From NCBI GenBank assembly GCA_010094045.1, contig ML986625.1:248910-312909 (forward strand): 64,000 nt of DNA, given 5' to 3'. Every line of letters starts with the position of its first letter. Position 1 is the first letter of the stretch. The translations under genes and the position numbers were made by a program. Below the pieces are notes generated by a model. The model was not told the DNA's origin and did no database searches. It saw nothing but the letters and a program-made list of their open reading frames with translations. The DNA comes from Lojkania enalia (lineage: Eukaryota > Ascomycota > Dothideomycetes > Pleosporales). Shown here in pieces: positions 36,783-45,892 of this stretch.

Positions 36783-38006
36783 TCACAAAGGCTCATCGCC
36801 AATGAAACCATTTTCATCTTCGTCTAGGAAGATGTCGTAGCTATCATCCCAGCCGCGCCTCGCCTCTCTCGCCGCAAAGCTCTCCTTCACATGGTGCAAA
36901 AAGATCTCGGCACTTTCATAGCTATTTGCACTTCTCTCACTGTCACAGCTGCCTTTCCGCCTCTTGCCGCCTTTATGAGCCCTAGAAAGAGTGTTCATTG
37001 ACTGACTGCGGTTGCAAGCTGTTAGGAATGGCGATGGAAGAGGCGGAGAACCGGGAGGCAAATCTGACCCTTCGCGACGGACACGATCCTGCTCTTCCAT
37101 GCTTCGAGCCCGGCGCTCGGCTTTCCGGGCTTTGTAGTCCACATTCTCCAGCCTAGGTCTTCGCGAGGATCTACCGTGAATGGATATATTCGTTGTGGCT
37201 TCGTAGCGGGAAGTTCGAGATGGGCGAGAAGCGGATTTCAGGAAGTGGTGGTACTCGCTACTAGACAAGTTGTCCATCGGCGAAGGGTCGAAAGCTGTTG
37301 ATAAGGGAGAGCTTGGGCTTCTCAGCTGGTTCGCTTGGTATGTGTCGAGAGCTGTCTCGGAGTAGCGTGGAGTATGGAACTCTGGCTCTGATGTTGAAGA
37401 GAAGGGGACTAGCGTTCCTGGATGGGCCCTGAATAACGCCGGCGTCAACGGCATAGGCTCGCTCGCGGATCCTGGCGATTTCTCCCCAGTACTGCTTCCT
37501 GTAACCGCTTCATCGAACAGGAATTCCATATCGTACTCCTCTGCGGGTGGAGGATATGTCAGCGTTAAGAGAGAGCTTAGCCTTCGGTGTGCGGGATTCG
37601 GAATTTGATCTACTGTTGTGGTCGGTGAGATTGGTGAAGTAGAAAAGTTGCTAGAATAAGAAGTGGTAGAGCTTTTTGAGGCTTTTCGTTCAGCACTGCG
37701 GTGGTGGCGGGATATATTGAAGCTGAAAGGGTTGCTTCCGAATAGTTGATTTGGACATTTTCGCTTGGCCGTTGACGATTCCATATTTGTTGGCGGTGTG
37801 CTTGTTGTAGGAGTGTTCGAGGTTGAAGACGAAGCTCGTGAACTAAAAGTTCGAGTTCTTTTGGGTGGTTGGCCCGGAAAACCTGTCGCGGTCTGACTAC
37901 TTTCGGACGGGCTGAATGTTGAATTGGAAGTGAATGCAGCTGCATCGCCTTCGACGGTGAAAGTGATAGGCCGACTACGTGGTCGTAACATCTTAGACTG
38001 GGGCAT
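36783..38006 (-). CDS. Ser/Thr/Pro-rich disordered protein, unknown function
   Basis: A single-exon frame. The frame opens at 38018 with a GTG, so the first true ATG is at 38006, giving 407 residues. The composition is dominated by Ser, Thr and Pro, with several basic patches (RPRSRP, PKRTRTF, RRPRLENVDYKARKAERRAR). The pattern suggests an intrinsically disordered nuclear or cytoskeletal regulator. A short ordered part near the C-terminus reads AEIFLHHVKESFAAREARRG and is followed by an acidic tail. I do not recognise the family. An additional 5' exon cannot be excluded. Confidence 0.7.
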   Translation of the reverse strand: MPQSKMLRPRSRPITFTVEGDAAAFTSNSTFSPSESSQTATGFPGQPPKRTRTFSSRASSSTSNTPTTSTPPTNMESSTAKRKCPNQLFGSNPFSFNISRHHRSAERKASKSSTTSYSSNFSTSPISPTTTVDQIPNPAHRRLSSLLTLTYPPPAEEYDMEFLFDEAVTGSSTGEKSPGSASEPMPLTPALFRAHPGTLVPFSSTSEPEFHTPRYSETALDTYQANQLRSPSSPLSTAFDPSPMDNLSSSEYHHFLKSASRPSRTSRYEATTNISIHGRSSRRPRLENVDYKARKAERRARSMEEQDRVRREGSDLPPGSPPLPSPFLTACNRSQSMNTLSRAHKGGKRRKGSCDSERSANSYESAEIFLHHVKESFAAREARRGWDDSYDIFLDEDENGFIGDEPL

Positions 38007-39193
38007 GATGGATGTCACGCTGATGTGCAGAATGACAAGAATAATTTGAGGCAGCGAAAGAAGAGCAACCGATTGTAGTATTGCTGATGCTATTGCAAGA
38101 GTAGGGGTTTCTTGGCTGTAGCAAAGGCTTAATATGTGAGCGCTGGGAACACTGTTTTTCTATTGTCGTAGGTAAACAATACAATCGGTGAAAGTGAATA
38201 GAATTTGCACAACTCAACGCCAGTTCACGCACTATGTAGACCAGATAATTGCTCTATATCAATACACATCCCCAACTACTATTCTTCATAGACTATGCAA
38301 CATCCGATACCACAACCACAAAACTACAACACCACTCAAGTATCCGAAGCTTCTACCAATCTTTAATTTGTGCCAAGATGTCATCGCCGACCACGCGCGC
38401 CACATGAGAAATGCATAGCTTCCAATAGATTGGTAATCCTAGATCATTGTACCAAGACCCTAAACCTTCTCAACGTGCGGACCTAATGGAATTACATCAC
38501 TCTCCCAAGCTCGCGGTATCCCGAGACCTCCATTCCAACCATACAGATTAAATCTGATTATGTGGGGATGCTACCGCCTACCGCCGCCTCGGCACAACGG
38601 CGACTATTGACGGGCCGCTAAAAGCCACCTCGCTCTAGAGACCTAGTATGATAGTAATTGAGCGCGGAGGGATTGGTCCGGGGCCGTCGAACTAAATACT
38701 TGTGTTTCGTGGTTGGGGGAGAGGTGGAGCCGTGGTTCGGGAAATAAGATCTGCGTAGTTTCCTCGTAGCCGGGCTCATCGAACTAGCATTATTGACCGA
38801 AGTCGGATCGAGTGCTCAAGTTCTGGCGGATGAAGGTAGATGACGGATAGCCACCTAGCTAGGTTCCGAGATGACCGTATGTCCCGAGGGATGAATTGGG
38901 TTTAAAGTGTAGAGTGTAAACGCGAAACCATGGTTATGGATTTTAGAATCAGATGCGAAGCGGTATGATGTGAAGAAGCAAGTGCGATGTCAATGCCTAG
39001 ACAGAATAGGACTGTGCAAAAAACATGGACAACACTGCGGAAATACGAGCTACAACTGTTATTCTACAAACTTGTAGTGAGACTATATAGCTTGAAAGGA
39101 TAACATCGAATAGTAATAAGTGTGAAAAGTGGTTCTTTCGCATAAATAGCAATGTCGTGTACGAACCGCGTCACTTCCGTACAATTAATGTGC
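38007..39193. other. Interval between the Ser-rich gene and the left inverted arm
   Basis: About 1.2 kb. It contains the promoter of the Ser-rich gene and no credible ORF. No repeat shared with other parts of the window was found. Confidence 0.45.
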
Positions 39194-39930
39194 ATCCCTG
39201 CGTGGCGGTACACCCTGTGTGGCGGGACAAATGAGGGGTACTTTGACTTTCAGCAACTGCAAAACCTATGCACACATCAAATCTGGTTATAATAATATAA
39301 GAATAATCTGCTCTAGCTAATTCTAAATGTCTATAGATCCCTCCTCTCTAAAAATTATATTTGTATCCTCGCTTCCGAGCTTGATTTATATAAAACCTTC
39401 TTTTATGGCATAATAGACTCTCCTCTCTACAGCGCTAATACTAAGCTTTTGTCGCTCGGAATTTTGTAGAATGACCCTACCTAAGCCCTAGAACCTCCCC
39501 CTAATGCTAAGAAGCCTTTATTAGCCCTATGCGCGCTGTCGCGGGCAAATTCATGTCGGACTACTATGTTAATTAGTACTTCTAGCGGAAGCGAACCGCT
39601 AATCCTAGCTAATGCGAGAGATGGCCCCGCAGGTAATTTATAATGAGATCTGTGGCTGTGCGGATTATACAAGCGCTCGGAATATCAGTAAACCCAACTT
39701 AGGATTGGGAGCAGAGCTGGGACTCTGCCAGCTAGTTCAGTCAGCCAGCACGTGTCAGTCTCACAACTTGGCATCTGCCCGCCAACCTAAGCTTAGCCAT
39801 GCCTCCCTTTAACCAACTTAATTCTCCGAAAACACTAGAATTCGCCACCCCACAAGGTCTGTACCGGAGCGGGTTGGCCGTCCTCCCTGCTAGTGGTGGC
39901 AAGATTGCGTACCATCAAAGTACCTATACA
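39194..39930 (-). mobile_element. Left arm of a ~0.73-kb inverted repeat, TE remnant
   Basis: Matches the reverse complement of 42737-43736 over its whole length, apart from a solo LTR in the other arm. Identity is roughly 80% by eye, with many transition differences. The outer end carries ATCCCTGCGTGGCGG and GGCGGGACAAATGAGGGG; the inner end carries GGTGGCAAGAT and CAAAGTACCT. On the minus strand the frame ending near 39481 reads SLPLEVL, then HEFARDSAHRAN, then GSRA and stop. The same reading and the same stop occur in the other arm. I could not assign the element class; no transposase or reverse transcriptase motif is visible. Confidence 0.7.
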
Positions 39931-40486
39931 ACTGTATCCTGCTTACGAATAAGCTTCTAGAACATACCTCCTTTTTGTCGGTAACAGGGCCCCACGCCGC
40001 GTACTATACGTCGGACGTCGTGCGCTACAGTACCCACTGCTGCTTCGCTACGGCGGCGTCTGTCTCGACGTAGGAGTTTTGTAGTTTAGCGACCTAGACT
40101 AGCTGTAGACAACACACATCCCTCGTTGAGTTTGCGGGCTTCAAGATGGGCGCGCCGCTTGCGGGACTGGCGATTGTGAATTTCGCGCTGATGTGCGGGC
40201 TTGGGAATCCGCTAGTCGAATATGCTCATGCCATTCTGTGAAGCTTCGAGAAGGTTCTAAATGGAAGTATGTGTTTTCGACTGACTGCTTGAGTCTTGTT
40301 CGTGGCAGATGAACTCCTCTGATGAAGCTAATAGGGAGGGCGGCCGACCCGCACAGCATAGAGCTTGTGGGGGCCTTCCTTTCTAAAGTGGACGAATAGA
40401 GAAATTCGTGGATATAATTACAGGTCTAGTCTGCCGTTTTACGACATCGACACAGCATTCCACGCTTCGCAACTAAACGGACTTTG
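39931..40486. other. Interval between left arm and the NLR-like gene, with a third repeat fragment
   Basis: About 550 bp. At about 40325-40375 a short sequence (GGGAGGGCGGCCGA context) resembles the inner end of the right arm near 42770, in the same orientation. It is probably a truncated third copy. No ORF is credible. Confidence 0.45.
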
Positions 40487-42107
40487 TCACAATCTATGGT
40501 TTCCGCATAGAGGGCAGGAATCGGGCGCTAGATCTGAATTGGCACAGCCGCAATATTCACACACCCACACATCGTGTGCATTGTAAATCGACTTGGCTTT
40601 GGTTAGGCGGTAATCATATGTATCATATGTATACCCTATCTTCTTCTCAGACACCTTGCTTTTCGTTGAAGAAGGCTTCGGCGGCGGAGGGCATTTAATC
40701 TTGCACCCTTCGCATCGGTGTCCACAGTTGGCGCAGAAGCAGTGCCAGCCAAAGTGTGGTCCTGCGCAGCATGTGCAGCAGAACCACACGCCACCTTCTT
40801 TGGTGTACTTCCCAGACTTCTCACTGCCATGTGTTCCTTGCGTCGAGGTGTCATCCTTACTGGAAAGCGCCGAATCAGGTGCATCCGGTGTGTTCTCAGT
40901 GGTATTGAACTCGGTAATCCACTGGGGGTGCTTTTGGGATGGCGCTGGTGCTATTCCCTTAAAGGCTTGGTTCTCAAGGTCTTGTTTTAGGCTTACGGAA
41001 GACTGGGGTGCAGTCACCCGTGGACGTATCCGTACCCGGCTGGCAGGTAACTCTGGTGTCTCAACAGGCTCCATGGAAAGTACGAAGGTGAGTCCTAAGG
41101 CTACAGCAGCTAAAACTCGCCCAACAGTCACAAAGTTCAAAGCGGCGTCTGGTAGGCCCTTGCCGCCCGGCTTGGTGTTGTGGTGGTTTGCCTGACTTGA
41201 TACATTTGCAGTAAGGTCATGGAGGTTGCGTTCCACCGTTTTGAGAAGGGCACGTTGATCTTGGAGACCATCAATGAGGGTAGTGTTGGAGGTCTGCTGT
41301 AACCAGAGCAAGTCCTCTATATCCGTGAGTGCTGAAGCGGTGTTTTCCGTTATGTTGAGTATGGATGCCATTGCCTCTCTCTCTTCTAAGCGAGATGTTG
41401 AGGCTGCACTAGCTTCGTTCACTAAAGCAGCGGAGATTTCTTTGTGCTGTTGTGCGATCGACCATCGTAGTGACTCTAGGACCTCTCGCTGCTCATCATG
41501 TGTGGTTTCATGCGTGGCAGTGGCTTCTTGGAGTTCTTGGAATCCACGTTCCAGTGTATCTGAAATGTTGGCAAGTTGAAGACCATCGATTATTTGCTGG
41601 CATTTCTCATTCAGGTCACCAACTGTTCGCCTAAAAGCAGTCAGGAAAGCTAGAAAAAGTCTTCTCGGGCACTCACATAGTTTCTAACAATAACCAGGAG
41701 TCTATCATGCCTAGAGGCCCTAGAATCTCATTCTTAAGCTTCTTCACTTCCTCGCCCATATTCTCCAAGGCCCATTGCACCTTTCGCGGTACCCTTTTTG
41801 GTTTTGATCTGGTAGAATCTGAAGACAGACTCTTTTCATACTTATTAATATAATCACTCTCGAGTTTGTTCCACGGAATTTCCACAAGCTTGAGTTGATT
41901 GACGATTGGGTGTGCATATCGCGAGTCTGGATGTTCCCTAATGAACTCCTCCAAGAGGTTAAACGTGGCGTCAACTTGACTCAAGAAAGCAATAGTCTCG
42001 GAGTAATGGTCCTCTGCGCCTCCGGCTGTCTGCATCGCTCTCCGGATTTTTTCCGCCGTTTTGATGGCCTCGACGATGCAGCTGGCGGACCAGCCGAATT
42101 CTACCAT
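40487..42107 (-). CDS. Fungal NLR-like N-terminal domain protein with TM segment and two Cys-rich zinc modules
   Basis: Two exons, 42107-41677 and 41630-40487, with a 46-bp intron (GTGAGT, a CTGAC branch, CTTTTAG) that joins two long frames into 524 residues. Residues 1-143 are helical and resemble the Helo-like/SesA-type domains that start many fungal NLR and incompatibility proteins: GWSASCIVEAIKTAEKI, KVQWALENMGEEVKKLKNEI. Residues about 145-300 look like coiled coil. A hydrophobic segment FVTVGRVLAAVALGLTFVL lies at about 310-330. A disordered linker follows. A Cys/His cluster at about 428-457 (CCTCCAGPHFGWHCFCANCG, then CEGC and C) and a C-terminal ribbon at about 501-520 (CEYCGC...CPLCG) can bind zinc. 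No NACHT or NB-ARC ATPase is present. The gene lies between two inverted TE arms. A role in non-self recognition is inference. Confidence 0.72.
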
Positions 42108-42736
42108 GATTCGGTATATGGTTTGAGAATTTTTTCGCGTGACAGAAGGTAAACCGGTCCATTTGAAGTCATTGCGGAGGGGAGGCAGTGCATCCAGTCA
42201 ACCAGTCGGCAGGGCTGAAAGCTGGGACGCCCAGAGGTCTGCCTTGCGACCTGATTGGCTGCATAAGCTCTATAAGACATGGTCGTGGGATGCTTGAAGG
42301 TCTTCCGAGAGAGGTGAAGCCGGCGTATTAGAATAGTGAAAGACATTGCGCACTTGGGGTTAACGTTATTGGTATTTTAGTTTCATTGACATAACATTCG
42401 ATGATCTGCTATCGACTAATAAATAGCCTTGAGTGCGGCCGCTGCACTATCCAGGGCTAGGAGCGAATCGCGCCTTGGCCATGCTAGCGAGCTGGGGAGA
42501 GAGCGACGCCTTCCAGTGCCTCAGCCCACAGTGCCTTGCTATGGATCTCAGCCTTTCTGTTCAGCGCATCATGCCAGGTCCTTTCCGCCTCGACAATTCC
42601 CCCCTCACTCTGTTCCCACCTTCCGAGCGCAAAGTCACCCAGACGGCGGATAGAGTGATGCATACAACACTTTCAGGCTCTTTCTTGGAGGCAAGTATAT
42701 GTTCCAGAAGCTTATAAGCAGAATATAGCTTGAGCA
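42108..42736. other. 5' flank of the NLR-like gene up to the right arm
   Basis: About 630 bp that must hold the promoter of the minus-strand gene. Plus-strand frames here do not look coding. Confidence 0.4.
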
Positions 42737-43736
42737 GGTACTTTGGTGGTACATGATCTTGCCACCGCTAGTAGGGAGGGCGGCCGAGCCGTACTAGCAC
42801 TGACCTTGTAGGGTGGCGAGTTCATTAGGTGTTTTCGGAGAATTAAGTTGGCTGACGGGATGGGAGGCATGTATAGGTTGGCGTGCGGATGCTAAGTTGC
42901 AAGACTGACACGTGCTCGCTGACTAAACGAGCTAGCTGAGTTCCAGCACTGCTCCCAATCCTAAGTCGGGTTTACTTATTTTCCGATGCGCACAGCCCTA
43001 GATTATCAGTAAATTACTATCTCTCATTAGCCAGGATCGGTAGTTCGCTTCCGCTAGAAGTACTAAGCGATATGGTAGCCCGCAATGAATTTGCCCGCGA
43101 CAGCGCGTATAGGGCTAATGAAGGCTTCCTAGCATCAGGGAGAGGTTCTAGGGCTTAGCCAGGGTTATTCTATAAGAATTCCGAGCGATAAAGGCTTAGT
43201 GTTGGCGCTGTAGAGAGGAAAGTCTATTATATAGCAAAAGAAGGCGCTGCATAAATCAGGCTCGGAGGCAAGAATACAAACGTAATTTTTAGAGAGGAGA
43301 ATTCCTAGACGTTTAGAATTTGCTATAGCAGATTATTCTTATACAATTATAGCTAGATTTGTTATGCGTATAGGTTTTGGAGTTGCTGAAAGTTAAAGTA
43401 CCCCTCATTTGTCCCGCCACACAGTGTAACGATGCGAAGAAATCGTTCCACGAAAAGCTTCACATGCAACCTTATCCCAAAGCTTTTCGCTTATCTTATC
43501 CTACCCCCGGCTCCGCCCCTTTTCCCATCCGTATATAGTTGCACACTCCCTCATAAGTAGCTTGGTAGTTTTTCTATATCCTTTCGTACAAGGCCTATAG
43601 GTGTCAATGGAATTCCCAGGTCCCTGAACCCCCACGCACTCCCATATGCCTCTGAGTGGATTCGTGCCGCATTCGGACCCATTGTCTTGCCTGCGCCGTT
43701 ACACACAGGGTGTCCCGCCACGCAGGGATGGACATT
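42737..43736 (+). mobile_element. Right arm of the inverted repeat, interrupted by a solo LTR
   Basis: Reverse-complement partner of 39194-39930, about 716 bp after removing the nested 279-bp LTR and one 5-bp duplication. Its plus strand carries the same frame tail (SLPLEVL, NEFARDSAYRAN, GSRA and stop) ending near 43158. The inner end begins AGGTACTTTGGTGG, and the outer end reads CCACGCAGGGATGGACATTAATT. Differences from the left arm are mostly transitions. Confidence 0.7.
43425..43703. mobile_element. Solo LTR (279 bp) with 5-bp target site duplication
   Basis: The element begins TGTAACG and ends CGTTACA, a TG...CA pair with a 7-bp inverted terminus. CACAG flanks it on both sides (43420-43424 and 43704-43708). 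The left inverted arm shows the uninterrupted sequence, so the empty site is visible inside this same window. No coding region is present, and a TATA-like TATATAGT lies inside. The features fit a solo LTR left by recombination of an LTR retrotransposon; the family is not known. Confidence 0.85.
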
Positions 43737-44295
43737 AATTATTCTATATAAAAACCAGTATAGCTATGATATTGTCCATCTATATCATTCTAACTTCAAA
43801 TCTTCATCGACCCTATCCCCTATTCCCGTCAACCAATCGGATCTCTCCAATTTTTCATCACACACATGGTTCAACCTTTGGTCCCACTACATGACTCAGT
43901 GAACGAAAACCACGTCTCTATCAATGTAGAGCAATTTGCTCTGACTACTTATACTCAAGTGGGGCACTAAGATAGTGTCGAGGGCAGCAACTAGACTTAG
44001 ACGACGCATTCTGAACGCGGGTGGCGCCGTCATCCCTGATTCAGCAACAAACGTATTCCATAGAATGCGATACAACAGGCAAGTTTGCATTCATAGCGAA
44101 TGGATATTTACATTGGACAAATATCTATAGCGAACGGGTATTTACAGTGAATGATCACAATAAGCATATGCCTGACGGCACTACACTTCTAGATGACTAG
44201 GGACAGCCATCTAGTCGGAAAGAATACTAGCTACGCTCAGCGTACAAACATCACACAAACACACGCAACCCCAACCTATCTTCCCTCCCCCCATC
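43737..44295. other. Interval between the right arm and the BTB gene
   Basis: About 560 bp without a gene. A small local duplication around 44095-44145 (GCGAATGGATATTTAC and GCGAACGGGTATTTAC) is present. Confidence 0.45.
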
Positions 44296-45060
44296 CTACT
44301 CCTCCTCTCCAACCTTCTCATGGTACCTCCCCGCATCACAGATCGCCGTGCTGCCCACCCCAGACCCCCCCTTCCCCTTCCTCCGCACTAATACCCTCAC
44401 CAAGTCCCACAAAAACTCCTTTGGTAGCCCCTCGACCTGTTCCGGAAACCACTCCTCGCCGGCATATTCCGCATAGAAATCCCTCACCATGCGCCTCGCG
44501 CCACACTCCTTCACTGTGCCTTCATAAATAATATTAATCACTTTTTCGCCGGGGTAGTAGCGCGTGCCATCGTGCTGCTTCTCGCGGGAGAGTGAAAGAA
44601 TGGTGTCGGTGAGAATGTCCTTCGTTGTCGTGTCTTGCAGCTTTTCGGCGAGGATGTAGAGGGAGGCAAGGGTTTCGTACTGTGTATCTACGTAGGTTTG
44701 GATCTCTGTGACGTCTTCTGGCGCTTCGGTTTTTATCGGGATGCTGTTCGTGTACAAAAGATGCACGTATAAAGCGAAGATCTCGGGCGAGTCCTCGGGA
44801 AGGTTTATCGATTTGCTAAGGGATTCTTTCCATGTACCGCGGAGGGCGAGATGGAAGAATTGGGAGCGGGTTGTGCAGAGCGTTTCGTGAATGTAGAAGG
44901 TTTTTTGGGAGGAGGGCGGGCCGACGGTGATTTTGAGGATAGGCCCACTGACGTCGATGCTGCGGTTTGTTAGACGTTGGATCAATGGGAAGGTGGACGG
45001 TAGGTGTATCTACTCGGTGCTTGGGTCGGGACAGACACGTGCGTCGATGGGTGCTACCAT
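44296..45060 (-). CDS. BTB/POZ domain protein
   Basis: Two exons, 45060-45014 and 44959-44296, with a 54-bp intron that has a perfect CTAAC branch site and ends CGCAG. The product has 236 residues. Without splicing the frame lacks an ATG, which is why I chose the upstream exon. The BTB fold starts near residue 20: PILKITVGPPSSQKTFYIHE, TRSQFFHLALRGTWKES, then a Pro-Glu-Asp (LPEDSPEIFALYVHLLYT) segment and LASLYILAEKLQD. This is the pattern of the many small fungal BTB proteins, which may act as Cullin-3 adaptors or dimerisation modules. No other domain is present. A TATA-like TATATAAAT directly abuts the start ATG, which is unusual and leaves the exact start open. Confidence 0.82.
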
Positions 45061-45892
45061 ATTTATATACGCTCTCGACTGGCGGGTTTGCCAGACGACG
45101 GAGTACGGATTTTATAATTTTATATACAGATGCGAGAGATATGAAGATGTTCGATCAGCTATATCCATAGACAAACCTTGCGACTGCGAAGCAAAGTGCT
45201 ACACTCTCCATCCGCCAAATCCCTGATTTTACAAACTGAGCCACCATTAATAGTGGGCCATGCTTGATTGAGCCAAAGGGTCCCAATCAGTAAATTATCG
45301 ATTGTTAAGACGCTCAGCGCGCAAGGTTGTGCCTCCCGGCGTAACCGTTTGGGGCGGCAATCACGGCCCAAGAACCGCATATTCGGCACTTTTCTGTTTA
45401 TCCGGCTCGGTATCTTGTCCTTTTTGGTCGCCCTGTGAGATCTCGGCTAACCATCCGATATCTCCAACGCCGTTGGCGAGAAGCCGGCATCTTCCAGATA
45501 TTGGAAATGCGCGAGGGATGCGGGTTGATTGGATGGCTAGGTGCCTTTGGTGACGTTGGACACAGGGTCCAACAACGAGGCTTAGAGTGAACAGCTGCAA
45601 GTCGTGCAGAACCGAACGTGCAAACGAGAACCTAAACACCAAATGATGTAACAATCGCGACATGTGATAGGAAGAGCATAAATTCATGTGCAGGCAGCGC
45701 CTGCAGAAGTACGCTTGAACGCTAATCAAAGGGTATACCGATACCAACATGTCTCCACACCAGGCCCCTGTCTTCCGAGATACAGCTACCTTCTGATATC
45801 TCCTCATATCTAACATGATTATAACATCACCGACCCACAAATAACCCCATAATCAGCTTGGCCCCAAGCAGGGCTTTCCTCTCAAGTGCATG
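45061..45892. other. Interval between BTB start and YVC1 3' end
   Basis: About 830 bp with no convincing gene; the 159-codon minus frame at 45361-45840 has no recognisable features. The BTB promoter lies at its left end. Confidence 0.45.

Noticed and set aside
40656..41195. 179-codon plus-strand frame
   Set aside because: Antisense shadow of the zinc-module part of the NLR-like gene; its Cys and His pattern has no family match.
45361..45840. 159-codon minus-strand frame between BTB and YVC1
   Set aside because: It has scattered Cys and no domain or conserved pattern, and probably arises by chance.
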